This document shows, piece by piece, positions 1 through 9,793 of a stretch of 64,000 bases of DNA; within the stretch, counting starts at the first letter, position 1, and each line of letters starts with the position of its first letter. The position numbers and the translations under genes were made by a program. This DNA comes from Adiantum capillus-veneris (taxonomy: Eukaryota > Streptophyta > Polypodiopsida > Polypodiales > Pteridaceae), in the NCBI GenBank assembly GCA_014529385.2, contig CM043944.1, positions 90,565,384 to 90,629,383 on the forward strand, given 5' to 3'. Below the pieces are notes generated by a model. That model did not search any database and had not been told where the DNA came from. It was given only the letters and a program-made list of their open reading frames with translations.

Positions 1-1492
1 TTATAAGCACCACAGTTGTGATAGTTTCCTGTTCTTAGCTTCATCATCGGTCTTACCATGGGAGGTCTGACACCTTGATTAGCTACATAATACATTGGTG
101 CGAGCTCTGGTGGAGCATAAGTCACGGTTTCTTCCATTGGTGGTGGATGTGAATTATACCAATCTCCTTCTACCATTACTGTAGATGGACTAGGCTCTGC
201 ATAGGGTGTAATAGGCACTAATGCTTGTTCATCTATGACTCCTTCAGAGTGCATGTACTTTACAGGCACTGCATTATGTCCTGGGTACGGAGGTTATTTT
301 CCCAACACAGGTTGAGTTCTTTCCATACCCATTGGTGGTCTTTGAGCTTGGGCCGTATTAGGCTAATATCCATACATGGGTTGTCCTTGTGGCCTCATGG
401 ACACGTACTGAACATTCCCATCATACTTTGGTCTCAAGTAGCACTCGTGGGTCTCATGGTTGGTCCATTTACCCTCAATTGCACACCATTTTGGGGGCCT
501 AATTTGTTGTCCCTATTGAGGTATCCCTTGTCCTAGTCCTCTCATAGGTGCTTTTTACATGTTGTTCATCATGCCGTTCATCCTTTTGAGCATGTCTTCT
601 ATGGCTGAGAGTGGTGCTGTAGCAGTAGTTCTCACCTGTGCTGGTTTGGTGGATGTTGTTTTCTCTCTTTGGTTATCCTTAGGGACATCTTCTTCGTTGA
701 AAATATCACAATTGTCTCCTAAGTCAATAGCATCTGACACACACTCTTCTAGGGTTGTATGCTTTTTACTATAGAGTATAGCATGAAGTTATTTGTTTAG
801 CAGTCCCTCTAGAAACAAGGATACAAGTTGTCCTTCTACAGGTATCTCTAGCCCTGGGCATCTGGCAATGTATTGTTTCATTTGAGTTGCACAATCCCTA
901 ACAGACTCACCATGTTTCTGTTTAAAGCTGTAGATTTGAGCTACCGTATTATGTTTGACAACCGTTTTGGAACAAGCAGCTACAAATCCTTGAGCCAATG
1001 TGTTCAAGTCCATGATTGACCTTGGTGCAATTTTTTGGAACCATGTCAATGCTTTTCCTTCTAATGTCATTCCAAACTATAGAGTATAGCATGAAGTTAT
1101 TTGTTTAGCAGTCCCTCTAGAAACAAGGATACAAGTCGTTCTTCTGCAGGTATCTCTAGCCTTGGACATCTGGCAATGTATTGTTTCATTCGAGTTGCAG
1201 AATCCCTAATAGACTCACCATTTTTCTGTTTAAAGCTATAGATTTGAGCTACCATATTATGTTTGATCCCCGTTTTGGAACAAGCAGCTACAAATCCTTG
1301 AGCCAATGTGTTCAAGTCCATGATTGACCTTAGTGGAATGTTTTGGAACCATGTCAATGCTTTTCCTTCTAATGTCATTCGAAACCCCTCGAATTGAGTG
1401 TGAAAACCGAGTATACGTTCTGCTTTTAGCACTTGTTTAAAGCTTGCTAAGTGGTCGTATGGATCCTCTGATCCACTTTTTTTTTGACCCAT
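1..1492 (-). pseudogene. Element B gag, middle and C-terminal part (gypsy), broken
   Basis: Minus-strand gag of gypsy element B, continuing past the left edge. The capsid-type gag domain is read at 1492-1097, with the typical T-W-F-Q and K-Q-K-x-G-E-S-x-R-D segments. A second, duplicated copy of the same segment follows at 1070-789. After it come a Ser/Thr-rich linker (740-555) and, around 500-420, a Cys/His segment, W-C-A-I-E-x-K-W-T-N-H-x-T-x-E-C-Y, also found in element A. The first bases of the window encode an N-C-G-A motif that looks like the start of a zinc knuckle. Several in-frame stops separate the pieces, so no full Gag can be made. Role in the family: RNA-binding particle protein. 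Assignment as gypsy gag is firm; exact domain limits are inferred. Confidence 0.75.
768..1383 (-). repeat. Tandem duplication (308-bp unit) inside element B gag
   Basis: Bases 768-1075 and 1076-1383 are two adjacent copies of the same piece of gag, both starting actatagagtatagcatgaag (first 20 bases identical). The copies differ by scattered substitutions, so the duplication is not recent. It repeats the centre of the gag capsid domain. Confidence 0.9.
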
Positions 1493-1664
1493 TTTTGAAA
1501 ATCAGCTGGTCTAACACGTCTGTTTGGTTCAACTTCCGGTCTCCTAGCAGTTGGTCATGTTCCGAGTCCTTCAAACCAGTCTATTGGAAATAGTGACTCA
1601 TGTAGCCCTGGAATGACCTTAGTGTCACTTGGTTTTCTACGTAATGAGGTGGTTTTTGGTTTCT

Positions 1665-2333
1665 TCACATTACTCCACAGTGTTCATCTCTTGAAATTGT
1701 TTCTGGTACTTGTCCCAATATCCAATCCCGCATGGAATACCCTTGGTATTTGGTTTGTTCTACCTCCTCAGGGGTTATCATAACAAAGTTGTTGTTATAA
1801 CAATCCCTAAACAGGTAGGTTGGTAGGTCTGTTGATCCCTTATCTTTGATTTTGAAGATATAGATGATCTTCATGGCCATTAGTTGTCCTGGTTTGGCAT
1901 GCAAAGTCCACAAAAGATCTTTTATGTTTCTATTTTCCCAACAATAGACTTCAATCCTAGGATTATCCATACTAAGCCGTTTTAAAGGCTTCAAATCTAC
2001 TTGATCATATCCCTCGAATTCTAAAGTTGGTGGTCCTTCTTTTGCTGACATATCCGGGATTATGGTATTTACTTCTAACCCCCATTTGTTTACCACATTA
2101 GGCTTTTCGATTTGTACATGCTGAGTTCCATTTTTCTCCATGTACATTTTTTCTTGTTTGTTTGCCCTAATCTCTTCTTCGAACTCAATACCATGGTCAT
2201 CAATGCGAATAGCATACTCTTCGTTAGGGTCCAAGTAAACATGGGCTCCATGACGGTTAGTCTTGTAAAAAGAGAGTATATGCTTATAGCGCATTGTTGT
2301 TCCGGTTTCCGAGTGAGTAGAGTAAGAAGACAT
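1665..2333 (-). CDS. Element B gag N-terminal ORF, 222 residues
   Basis: Open minus-strand frame from an ATG at 2333, just downstream of the palindrome-bearing leader and upstream of the gag capsid domain. It is rich in charged residues and has no membrane segment. A short stretch near the C-terminus (F-R-D-C-Y then I-T-P-E-E-V-E) matches element A (F-V-D-R-Y then I-L-P-E-E-V-E, around 43.2 kb), so it is a conserved N-terminal part of Gag in this pair of elements. The frame is broken between 1664 and 1493 before the capsid domain. Function beyond being the Gag N-terminus is not recognisable. Confidence 0.65.
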   Translation of the reverse strand: MSSYSTHSETGTTMRYKHILSFYKTNRHGAHVYLDPNEEYAIRIDDHGIEFEEEIRANKQEKMYMEKNGTQHVQIEKPNVVNKWGLEVNTIIPDMSAKEGPPTLEFEGYDQVDLKPLKRLSMDNPRIEVYCWENRNIKDLLWTLHAKPGQLMAMKIIYIFKIKDKGSTDLPTYLFRDCYNNNFVMITPEEVEQTKYQGYSMRDWILGQVPETISRDEHCGVM

Positions 2334-2889
2334 TTCGGATGTTGAATCTGAAAAAGTGTCGACTTCTTCAAGAATTGTGCAAGGAATTGCCTTGATTCAC
2401 GCTTTCTTCAGTGGATACTCTACTGGAGGTTTCTCCGAGTATGCCTTGATTTCCTAGTACACGACCATATCTAAGGTTCATGTAGACTTATGAAGCTATG
2501 GATAGAGTACTCACCTTTGGATTGACTTGTCGTCAATTTCCACTTGATTCGATTGCAACTTTTGTTCAAGCCGCTGATTCTTCGTCTACAACTTGATTCT
2601 TGTACAAATTTGATCAAGTTAGCTATTTTTCTATAAAGACAGTAGAGTTTTTGCTAACTCCCGTGATTAGTCTATGGGTATCACTTCAAATCGAGCTGTG
2701 GGAGTCAAACGTTGACTTTCAAATTCGACTTTAGGAAAAAATCAAAAGTTTAATATGCAACCTGGAAACTGAGTGAACATGTACCAGTTTTGATCCGATT
2801 CAACCCAAAATTGCCCGATGGCTTTGTTTTATGTTGGTCTAACACTGTATAAGTTCAAAAGTCAAAACTGACGTCTTTGAGTAGCAGTA

Positions 2890-2911
2890 GTAAATAATTG
2901 CAATTCTGTAC
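2890..2911. repeat. Degenerate palindrome, element B leader copy 1
   Basis: Imperfect copy of the B palindrome (gtaaataattg followed by a degraded right arm). It lies 284 bp before the next copy, in register with the repeat. Confidence 0.6.
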
Positions 2912-3173
2912 TTTTGTCAATTTTTTGTACTTTTTCTATTGGTTTGGAAAGTATACAACTTGTTAAAGTCCCTGGACAAGATTCAACACGTTTGGACAAA
3001 ATGTGATCAAGTTTATCAACTGTTTGTTGTCCGCGGACTCTAATTTCGAGAATCTGGCTTAAATCTCATTTTTGTGATCCAAATTTCACCAAAATTGATT
3101 TGTGGAGTCTACTTGATATGCTTGACCTTGTGGTATACTCACATTTGCAAAATTCTCAAGTTTTGAAGAAGAT

Positions 3174-3195
3174 GTAAATAATCGCGATTATTTAC
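3174..3195. repeat. Perfect 22-bp palindrome, element B leader copy 2
   Basis: Left arm GTAAATAATCG followed by its exact reverse complement, centre CG. Confidence 0.95.
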
Positions 3196-3470
3196 TGCAA
3201 CTATATTTTTTTGCAACTTTTTGCCCCAAATTTGACACAGATCTATTAAGCACCTCAAGTTAAGATCACTAGCCAAGTTTCATCAAGTTTGGACAATTTT
3301 TGGTCAAATGGTCATCAATTTTCTGTCCCTCGCAGACTAACTTTGCAAATTTGGTCACAATTTTCAATCCAGTGATCCAAATCTTACCAAATTTGGTTTG
3401 TGGGCTTATTGCAACATGGTTAAACTAGTGGTATGCTGACTTGGTCAAAAAAAATAAAAAATGGGGTAGA

Positions 3471-3494
3471 TGTAAATAATCATGATTATTTACA
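3471..3494. repeat. Perfect 24-bp palindrome, element B leader copy 3
   Basis: Left arm TGTAAATAATCA followed by its exact reverse complement; centre AT instead of the CG of copy 2. About 297 bp after copy 2. Confidence 0.95.
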
Positions 3495-3753
3495 AGTGAT
3501 AACTTTTTGCATCTTTTTGGTCAACTGAGCATGTACACATGTTTATCACATCAATATAAGCCATGAATCAATTTTCAACAAGTTTGGACAAACTTTTTTC
3601 CAATTTACACTCAAGATTCAAAAAGTCAGTACAAACTTTAGTTTTTACCCATTTTTTTCCAGTTTGGTGATCCAAATCTCTTGGGCCTTTACAAGAGTTG
3701 TTTGTACACATGCAATGAGTCAATGGTATGAATCTTGTTCAATTTAGAACAGA

Positions 3754-3779
3754 AAGTTAATAATCATGATTATTAACTT
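3754..3779. repeat. Perfect 26-bp palindrome, element B leader copy 4
   Basis: Left arm AAGTTAATAATCA followed by its exact reverse complement. Both arms differ from copy 3 in matching positions (compensatory changes). A lone half copy follows at about 3893. Confidence 0.95.
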
Positions 3780-4349
3780 CAGGCTTGAAATGAACACTTT
3801 TTTGCAATTTCTTCAACGACAGTCTTTATATGAGCTATTTTAAGCCTATAAATCAAGTAAAAGATTAACTTGGCCTAAAATATCAAGAAAAAGTAAATAA
3901 TCTGAGTTTTGGCCAACTCTTCAAATTTTTACCTCGAAGTTTCTTTGAGCTTACCAACTAGTGCAGACAACTTTTAAGCTTACTCTCCAGTCGGATTGAG
4001 TGGTTTCGAGTCTTTTCGAGTTATTTCTAGCCGTAGACCTGAAATTCTGCAACTTCCAATAACAACTCACACTTGATTCTTTCAAAGAGAGAAATATTCT
4101 AAAATCCACCTCGGATCCTACTTACCCTACTCTTAGATTCTCATGCAATGGATTGTGGAAAGTGTCCATAAACACTCGTTTTCTTGTCTTTTATGGTTTT
4201 TGAGGATCTTAAGACTTGTCTCGTCTACCAATCATTCTCAAAATCCTAATCTATTTCTAGAATCCTACAATCCTAAAGGCACTTAGCAAGTAAGATTACT
4301 TCCAAGCTACCTCTACACAGCAAAAGACGACAATCTTAAGCTATGCGGT

Positions 4350-5272
4350 TGTTGGCGGATACGCCGCGACGGACGTCAGCACAGCGAGAACTCACCTAAC
4401 AAGATTTGTCAGCTAAGGACTCTAAGCTCGACCCATAGGCGCGTGGAAGCAAGCATAGGGTGTCAATCTACACTCGACCGACTCTCGACTAATTCCTACA
4501 GAGATCTCTACCCAATGTCTAAGCTACAACCTTCAGGAGTGCATAAGAGGAGATTCCCTACAACGCCTCCAAGAGCCAAATACCCATCAAACGGTCTCGA
4601 AATGCCACAGAACTTGAAAGAGACCCTATTAACACCAATAGGTCGCTCTCCCTAAGGTCCATGAACCAAAATCCCAACCCTAAACACCTGGTGCAAAATC
4701 GCGTAGGATGTCTAGTCGAAATTTGCAGGTCATCGTTTCCAAAAACTAAAGTGCCTAATGTGTAGCTCTACTCAATGCGAACGTGTGGATATGCTGAAAT
4801 GCAAAAATGGATAATGTATGCTCATCGAATCACCAGATGAAGCTCGTAGGCCGAGCTCGCAAAACCAGACCATACGCCCGCAATGTAGGTATTGGCGCGT
4901 AGCTCTCATCGGGGGCAACACGCTGCACTTCTCCGCACTCGATTCCGACCACCGGTGTGCGCGTAGCATCAAGATGAAGCTCTCACTCTCTCTCGTACAC
5001 AGTACGCTCACTCACAGACATAACTTTTTTTAAAATATGACAAAGGTTTTCTTCATTAAGGTCAAAAAGTGGTATAAATACCTTACAATCTCAAACCCTA
5101 ATGTTTCAATTTAACCATCTACTCAATCTAAATGTCAAAAATGGGATACAATCTGAAAACTTCTGTAAGCCCCAATATTTACAAAGGAGAAATGTCGGTT
5201 TTTCTCAATAAATTAATAATTACAAAAAATAATATTCCGTTGAGCTCCGTAGGGTGTGTCCAGCTGATAACA
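4350..5272 (-). repeat. Element A 3' LTR
   Basis: Minus-strand LTR of 923 bp, beginning TGTTATCAGC and ending CGCCAACA, matched throughout by 45719-46635. It contains a half copy of the element A palindrome (cgcgtaggatgtc) near 4704 and a TATTTATA box at about 5072-5080 on the minus strand. The polypurine tract adjoins the high-coordinate end, so this is the 3' LTR. A short open frame at 4443-4655 on the plus strand is only LTR sequence. Confidence 0.92.
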
Positions 5273-5287
5273 CTCCCCCCCTCCTTG
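5273..5287 (-). other. Element A polypurine tract
   Basis: On the minus strand an almost pure purine run (AAGGAGGGGGGGAG) lies directly upstream of the LTR, the usual plus-strand DNA priming site. It fixes the orientation of element A. Confidence 0.85.
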
Positions 5288-5324
5288 TTCATGTCGTCCC
5301 CGACATAGCTTTTGAGCTGCTTCT

Positions 5325-8000
5325 TCAATGTAGGCTTTCTCTCATCTTGAGAAGTGACTCATATCTCGCATGTTGAGCCAATAGTGTCGGGCCGAATATG
5401 TATGTGCTGATTGTGAAGAAGCCAGTGTAGAAGGCTTCTTCAAAGGCCTGGAGGTGATAAGATGGCAAAAAAATAATCCTTTGATACAATGCATGTATCA
5501 CCTCGTGAGAAGGTTGACCAAACAGATCGTATGCACATTTGTATGTATCTTGAAAGAAGAATATATTGTATGTCGCTTGGCCTGGTTTGAAGGTCTCGAA
5601 GAGTGCCAAAAGTGTTTTACATATCTTTCTCATCATGATGCAAGATAGGTCAGGCGAGCCAGTGAACAATTTGCTGGCGTCCGTTAGGGTTTTCACCATG
5701 TATTGCTCACTTATTCTCTCGCCTGTCTTCGAGCCTGGCAGGTTCGAGTAATTTAGCCAAGTAGGTTGGCTTCTATGCAGCAGCTCGTGGGCTTTCCATG
5801 TCCTCATCCTTGGTAGAGGTCAGAAACTGAGGTTATCTCTGATCACTTTAGGTGCCTCTACCAGATGGATTAGATATTGAGGATACTTTGTCAGCCATGC
5901 CTTTCTCCACCTGAGCTAAGAGTCCACTATCAGCTTGACTCTTTCAGGTTTGGAGATATCTGCTTTGTACGGTGGCATTGTTGGCTTCTCTTTGATCCGT
6001 TTGTTGATAGTAGAAGCTTCGTACTTTAGCAGAGGATATGGGAGAGAGGGCTGTAGCCAATCACGCCAAATGTTACTGGCATCTATCTTCTGAATAGTCA
6101 TTGATTTAAAGACCCTCTGCTCCCATTCCAATGCTTCTTTGGCGGTGTCTCTGACTGCCGCTTCTATGGCCTTTTGCAGCTTCTCTTCTTCTTCTTGTGT
6201 CAGATCTTGTGGCTCTTGTGAGGGTCCCACAAGGGTTTCCTCTTGCATGGTGGTGTCCACGGGATCTGACACATTCTCTAGGTCGATCCCCTCCATGGCT
6301 GTTGGCCCAGTGCTAAATTGTTGCTCTTCCATTTGCTACTGGCCTCTCAGCTATTCCATCTGCTTTTGAAGTGTTTTCTTTTCTTCTTCTACTTGCTCTC
6401 CCATGTTTACTAGGAGGTCGTTCAGATCTGCATTTATTTTCTCCGCCTCCTCGAGCTTTCTCTTGATGGCTTCTAGCTCATTCCTCATGGCTTGATTTTC
6501 TTCTTCTAGGCGGCTTTGCATTACCAATGACTCCTTGGCCAGCATCAGCCTTTGTCTTTTCTCTAATGTCAACTCCTTTTGGAGCTCTTTCATTTGTTCT
6601 TCATAAAGCTCATTCTCTGAAGTGGTGTGAGTCGAGCTAGCAGCTCTGACTCTGGCCGGAGATGCTCGTAGCCGTTGGATGGTTTGATCTTTTACTTTCA
6701 TCTGGTCTTTTAGCTCGATGACCTCATCCTGGCTCGCTTCATGCTCTATCTCTGCCTTCTCTTTGGCATTCTTCAAGGCTTCCACCTCCTTGGATTCTTC
6801 AGCAAGTTGTAGGGTTAGGTTGTCCCTTTCCCTCTCTGCATTTGTCAATGACTTGCTGATTTTCCTGTATTCTTCTTCAGCTCTTTGAAGTCTTTGATCT
6901 GTTGCCTGATTTTCTCGTTCCATCTCCTGGCATCTTTGTAATGTTGTGGCCAGAGTGGCTTGCAGCTCTGTTTGTTTCTCTATATGCTCTTGGCTTTGTT
7001 TTTGTAGTGTGTCTACTTCAGCCTTGATCTGAACTTCAGTTGTTTTGAGATTAGCAATCTCACTCTCTGTGGCCAATGATTTTGCTCTGAGCCCGGTTAT
7101 CTTGTGCATCACCACCTCCCAGTCATTGGTCGGTGGCTGTAGGTCCACTATATCAATGGCCATCTCTTTCAGTTCCACTAACCGCAGGCTCTGCATCTGT
7201 TCTTTGGGCCTTGTGCTTGCCAACTCAAATGCTACTCTAGCTGCCTCTTCTCTTGAGTAACCCGCAGCTAGTAGATCAAGAAATGTGCTAAACTTTCTTT
7301 CCTCTAGCTCTGGCTGCTCATCATTGGGCTTAGCTTCTTCTTTCTTCTCTTCCCCTTTAGTCTTCTCTTGCTTGGAGTCTTCTTGATCATCAGATGTGTC
7401 CAGCTCCTCCTTTTGTTGGGTTTGTGGAGGGCTAAGAGGAGGTGGTGATGGGGGTGGACTGAACTCCGGGCTTGACGGTGGAGTTGGTGGCTTCTTCTTG
7501 AAGTCCCGGTCCGCCTTGGTCTTTCGCTCTCTTTCTTGGCCTTCCTGCTCTTCTAGCAGTTGACGTCGTACTTCATCCACTTCTTCTTCTATAAATGGGA
7601 TATTCGAGATATTCTCTGTTGTAGCATCTAGGATCTCGAAGTTTTTGATGTAGTCTTCAAACCTATCTCGGTGCACCCTTTGGGATGATCCTGACATGGC
7701 TTCAAGGGATGGCTTCCACAACTCACTCAAACCTCCCTTGAGTGCTCTTTCGGCTTTGAAGCTTTCCATTAATCTTTCTAGCCGCGCCGCTTTTTGTGAC
7801 TTGGTTTCTTTGATCGGCACTTGTAGACTTTCTTTCTTTCCTTTCTTCGGCTCTGGCGGCTCTTCTAGCACGGTCTCTAACCGGCACTTCAACCGTGTGG
7901 CTACTCTGGGTGCTTTGGGCGGTTCCTCTTCTTTATCTTCTTTCAGCTTTAGCCAATCATTCTGTGATGGAGGTTCGGGCCAGTTTCCCTTGGCATGCAA
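5325..8000 (-). pseudogene. Element A post-pol ORF, central and C-terminal part (proline-rich, coiled coil)
   Basis: A minus-strand frame follows 7957-8772 after a frameshift near 7990. It stays open for 549 codons (8000-6351). After stops at 6351, about 6336, 5916 and about 5820 the same frame continues to 5325. The visible order is: acidic and basic N-terminus, a proline/serine block (about residues 170-200 of this frame, P-P-T-P-P-S-S-P), a Glu/Lys-rich stretch, then about 280 residues of heptad-like coiled coil, and a less charged C-terminal region. Several of the stops are TAG or TGA where CAG or CGA would restore the sense. Lying between integrase and 3' LTR, it holds the place of the env-like ORF of some plant gypsy elements, but I see no signal peptide or membrane anchor. 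Function unknown. Confidence 0.7.
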
Positions 8001-8772
8001 TGCTCCGATAAACCACTTTTGTTATTAGCTCACCAGGTACAATGTAGGTGGGATTTTTGTTTCCCATCTTCACCAGGTTGTCATGGATGTAGGCAGCATA
8101 ATTGATCACTTTTTGATTTCTCTTCTGCATTGCCCAGGTGAAGGTGGTAGCAATGGCTCCAGGCAGCATTCTGTACTTCTGTGGCCGCTTTGTACACATG
8201 TGGAAGTACTGGTTGTAGAGCTGGCTCATGATAGCCACTTTTCGGTTTGCAATATCTTCAAAAGTGTAGTTGTTCTTCTTTTCGGAGTACACCTTGACTT
8301 CATCTCTTCTCTTGGTCACACTATCTCCTTTGTTGGAGATGTCTAGTGGGGCTGCCACCACCCTCTCTGTGATGACAATCATGGTGTCTGGCTTGCCCTG
8401 CAAATCAGTGACTTGGGCCACTCCATCTTCTTTGATAGTGGTCACAAATTCCCACACTCTTTTGATGTCAATTCCTGTCGGCAAAGCTTCAAAGTAGTTA
8501 TGGAGGTCCAGCTTCTCCAAGTAATCTCCCATCTTGCTTCTGACAAATTCATTGAGCTCCCGTGATATCATGGGTAGCTCTATTGGATTTCCTTCAGGAT
8601 CTTTGAATACACCTTGGTAGATCTTCAAATCATTGGACTCTAGTAAATCATCCTGAATCCATGTGCTAGTTGGCTTCAGAGTTCCTTCTGGGATGACAAA
8701 CGGCTCTACTTCTTCCAAGTAGTCTTTTATTGTCATTCTCTTCTTCTTTGCCGGTGATTTTGCGGTTGCCAT
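7957..8772 (-). CDS. Element A post-pol ORF, N-terminal domain (plant transposon ORF1-like)
   Basis: Frame from an ATG at 8772, 271 residues, the 5' part of the long post-pol ORF. It begins with a basic stretch, S-P-A-K-K-K-R, resembling a nuclear localisation signal. The segments R-V-W-E-F-V, then V-A-A-P-L-D-I-S, then a hydrophobic/aromatic run ending in I-N-Y-A-A-Y-I resemble the putative plant transposon protein domain often found in ORF1/gag-like proteins of plant retroelements. That resemblance is from memory and moderate. The frame is lost about 40 bp before its stop, where the sense passes to the frame starting at 8000. Upstream is the palindrome-bearing spacer, as it is for gag. Confidence 0.6.
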   Translation of the reverse strand: MATAKSPAKKKRMTIKDYLEEVEPFVIPEGTLKPTSTWIQDDLLESNDLKIYQGVFKDPEGNPIELPMISRELNEFVRSKMGDYLEKLDLHNYFEALPTGIDIKRVWEFVTTIKEDGVAQVTDLQGKPDTMIVITERVVAAPLDISNKGDSVTKRRDEVKVYSEKKNNYTFEDIANRKVAIMSQLYNQYFHMCTKRPQKYRMLPGAIATTFTWAMQKRNQKVINYAAYIHDNLVKMGNKNPTYIVPGELITKVVYRSIACQGKLARTSITE

Positions 8773-8938
8773 GGATCCTGTTGCACTCAGTATTCTGAAG
8801 TTAGCGTTTTTTCCATATCAGCTGAGAAACTCGGTTTTAACTATCCAAATGACTTGAAAATTGAAAATAAAACTTAAAAGAAACTAGGGAAACTATGCAT
8901 GTGCTCACAGTATCATTTTGGCCAAAATTTATCATTTA

Positions 8939-8960
8939 GACATCCTACGCGTAGGATGTC
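8939..8960. repeat. Perfect 22-bp palindrome, element A spacer copy 1
   Basis: Left arm GACATCCTACG followed by its exact reverse complement, central ACGCGT. Confidence 0.95.
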
Positions 8961-9223
8961 TATTTCATCATTTTTTGGTGAAACTTGGTACGCTAGTGGT
9001 CCTTGGCCTGTTGAACATGGCTATGTGATTGGAATTGGGTTTGGGCATCAAAAAGTGCATTTCTGGACAGATTCAGGCTTTTGGCTTACAAATTGGGTAG
9101 GATGTCCTCAACAGGTGGCAAATGATATTCAGATGGGTTGAAATTTGATATATGAGCTTCTTGCACCATGGTAATGGCTCCCATGAGGTCCTTTCTTGCA
9201 CAGTAAGTCAAAATCATGCTGGA

Positions 9224-9245
9224 GACATCCTACGCGTAGGATGTC
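9224..9245. repeat. Perfect 22-bp palindrome, element A spacer copy 2
   Basis: Identical to copy 1, exactly 285 bp downstream. A half copy (taggatgtc) lies between them at 9098-9106. Confidence 0.95.
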
Positions 9246-9771
9246 TTTTTCATCAAAATAGCTTGAAATTGGTTCTGTAGGTAGCCCTTGGCATGTGGAA
9301 CATGGCCCTGCTCTTGGATTTTGATTTGGACAATCATTGGTGTTGGTAAGAGCATGTGTAGTGTTTTTGGGCTTAAAAAGTGCATCTTGGAGGTGTTGGG
9401 GGCCAAATGTGATAGGAATGGCTTGAAACTTGATATATGGGCTCATGAAGAGGTAAGAAGGAGATCTGGAACTGAAAAATACCATCTGGGGGCCAATTTG
9501 GTCATTTAGATTTCATCATTTTTCACTTGTGACCCCATAGATAGCTTGGCAATGTGCTCATGAGTATATTGTGCAAGTTTCATGTGATTTGGACAAGTTT
9601 TGGTAGGTCTAGGACCCATTATTGCCTCTATGCTCTGACTTTGCGTTTTTTCATGCATATGAGGTCAACTTTTGTCCAAATGTGATGAAACTTGGTGTCT
9701 AGCATGTAAAGGCTATTCAGAAGCTGTGTGTAATGAGAAATGTTAGGTTTGGTGCCCATATTTGGCCTTGA

Positions 9772-9793
9772 GACATCCTACGCGTGGGATGTC
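9772..9793. repeat. 22-bp palindrome with one mismatch, element A spacer copy 3
   Basis: Same palindrome with one A to G change in the right arm. It lies 548 bp after copy 2, about two repeat periods. Confidence 0.9.

Larger units (their letters stand above)
2345..4349 (-). other. Element B 5' leader with about 290-bp diverged tandem repeats and palindromes
   Basis: Two kilobases without a gene, between the gag start of element B and the edge of element A. The text recurs about every 290 bp: the phrase aagtttggacaa appears near 2988 (as acgtttggacaa), 3285 and 3579, and gtgatccaaat appears in each unit. Each unit ends near a palindrome built on GTAAATAATC. The region continues on the other side of element A (46636-46737), where the primer binding site is found. 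Near 4100 it shares the phrase cctacttaccctactc with the leader of element A, so the two families are related. Confidence 0.75.

Noticed and set aside
3174-3779. Palindromes as transcription terminators
   Set aside because: No T-run or factor context, and rho-independent termination is not expected in a plant nuclear element; repeated in register with a tandem repeat.
4443-4655. 70-codon ORF also present at 45810-46022
   Set aside because: Both lie inside the two LTRs of element A on the antisense strand; similarity is explained by the LTR pair.
6139-8028. Plus-strand Ser-rich ORFs opposite the coiled-coil ORF
   Set aside because: Shadows of the Glu/Lys-rich coding strand.
8939-9793. CRISPR-like array (repeated palindromes with spacers)
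   Set aside because: Units are about 285 bp with diverged repeated text between palindromes, in a plant retroelement; no CRISPR spacing and no cas genes.
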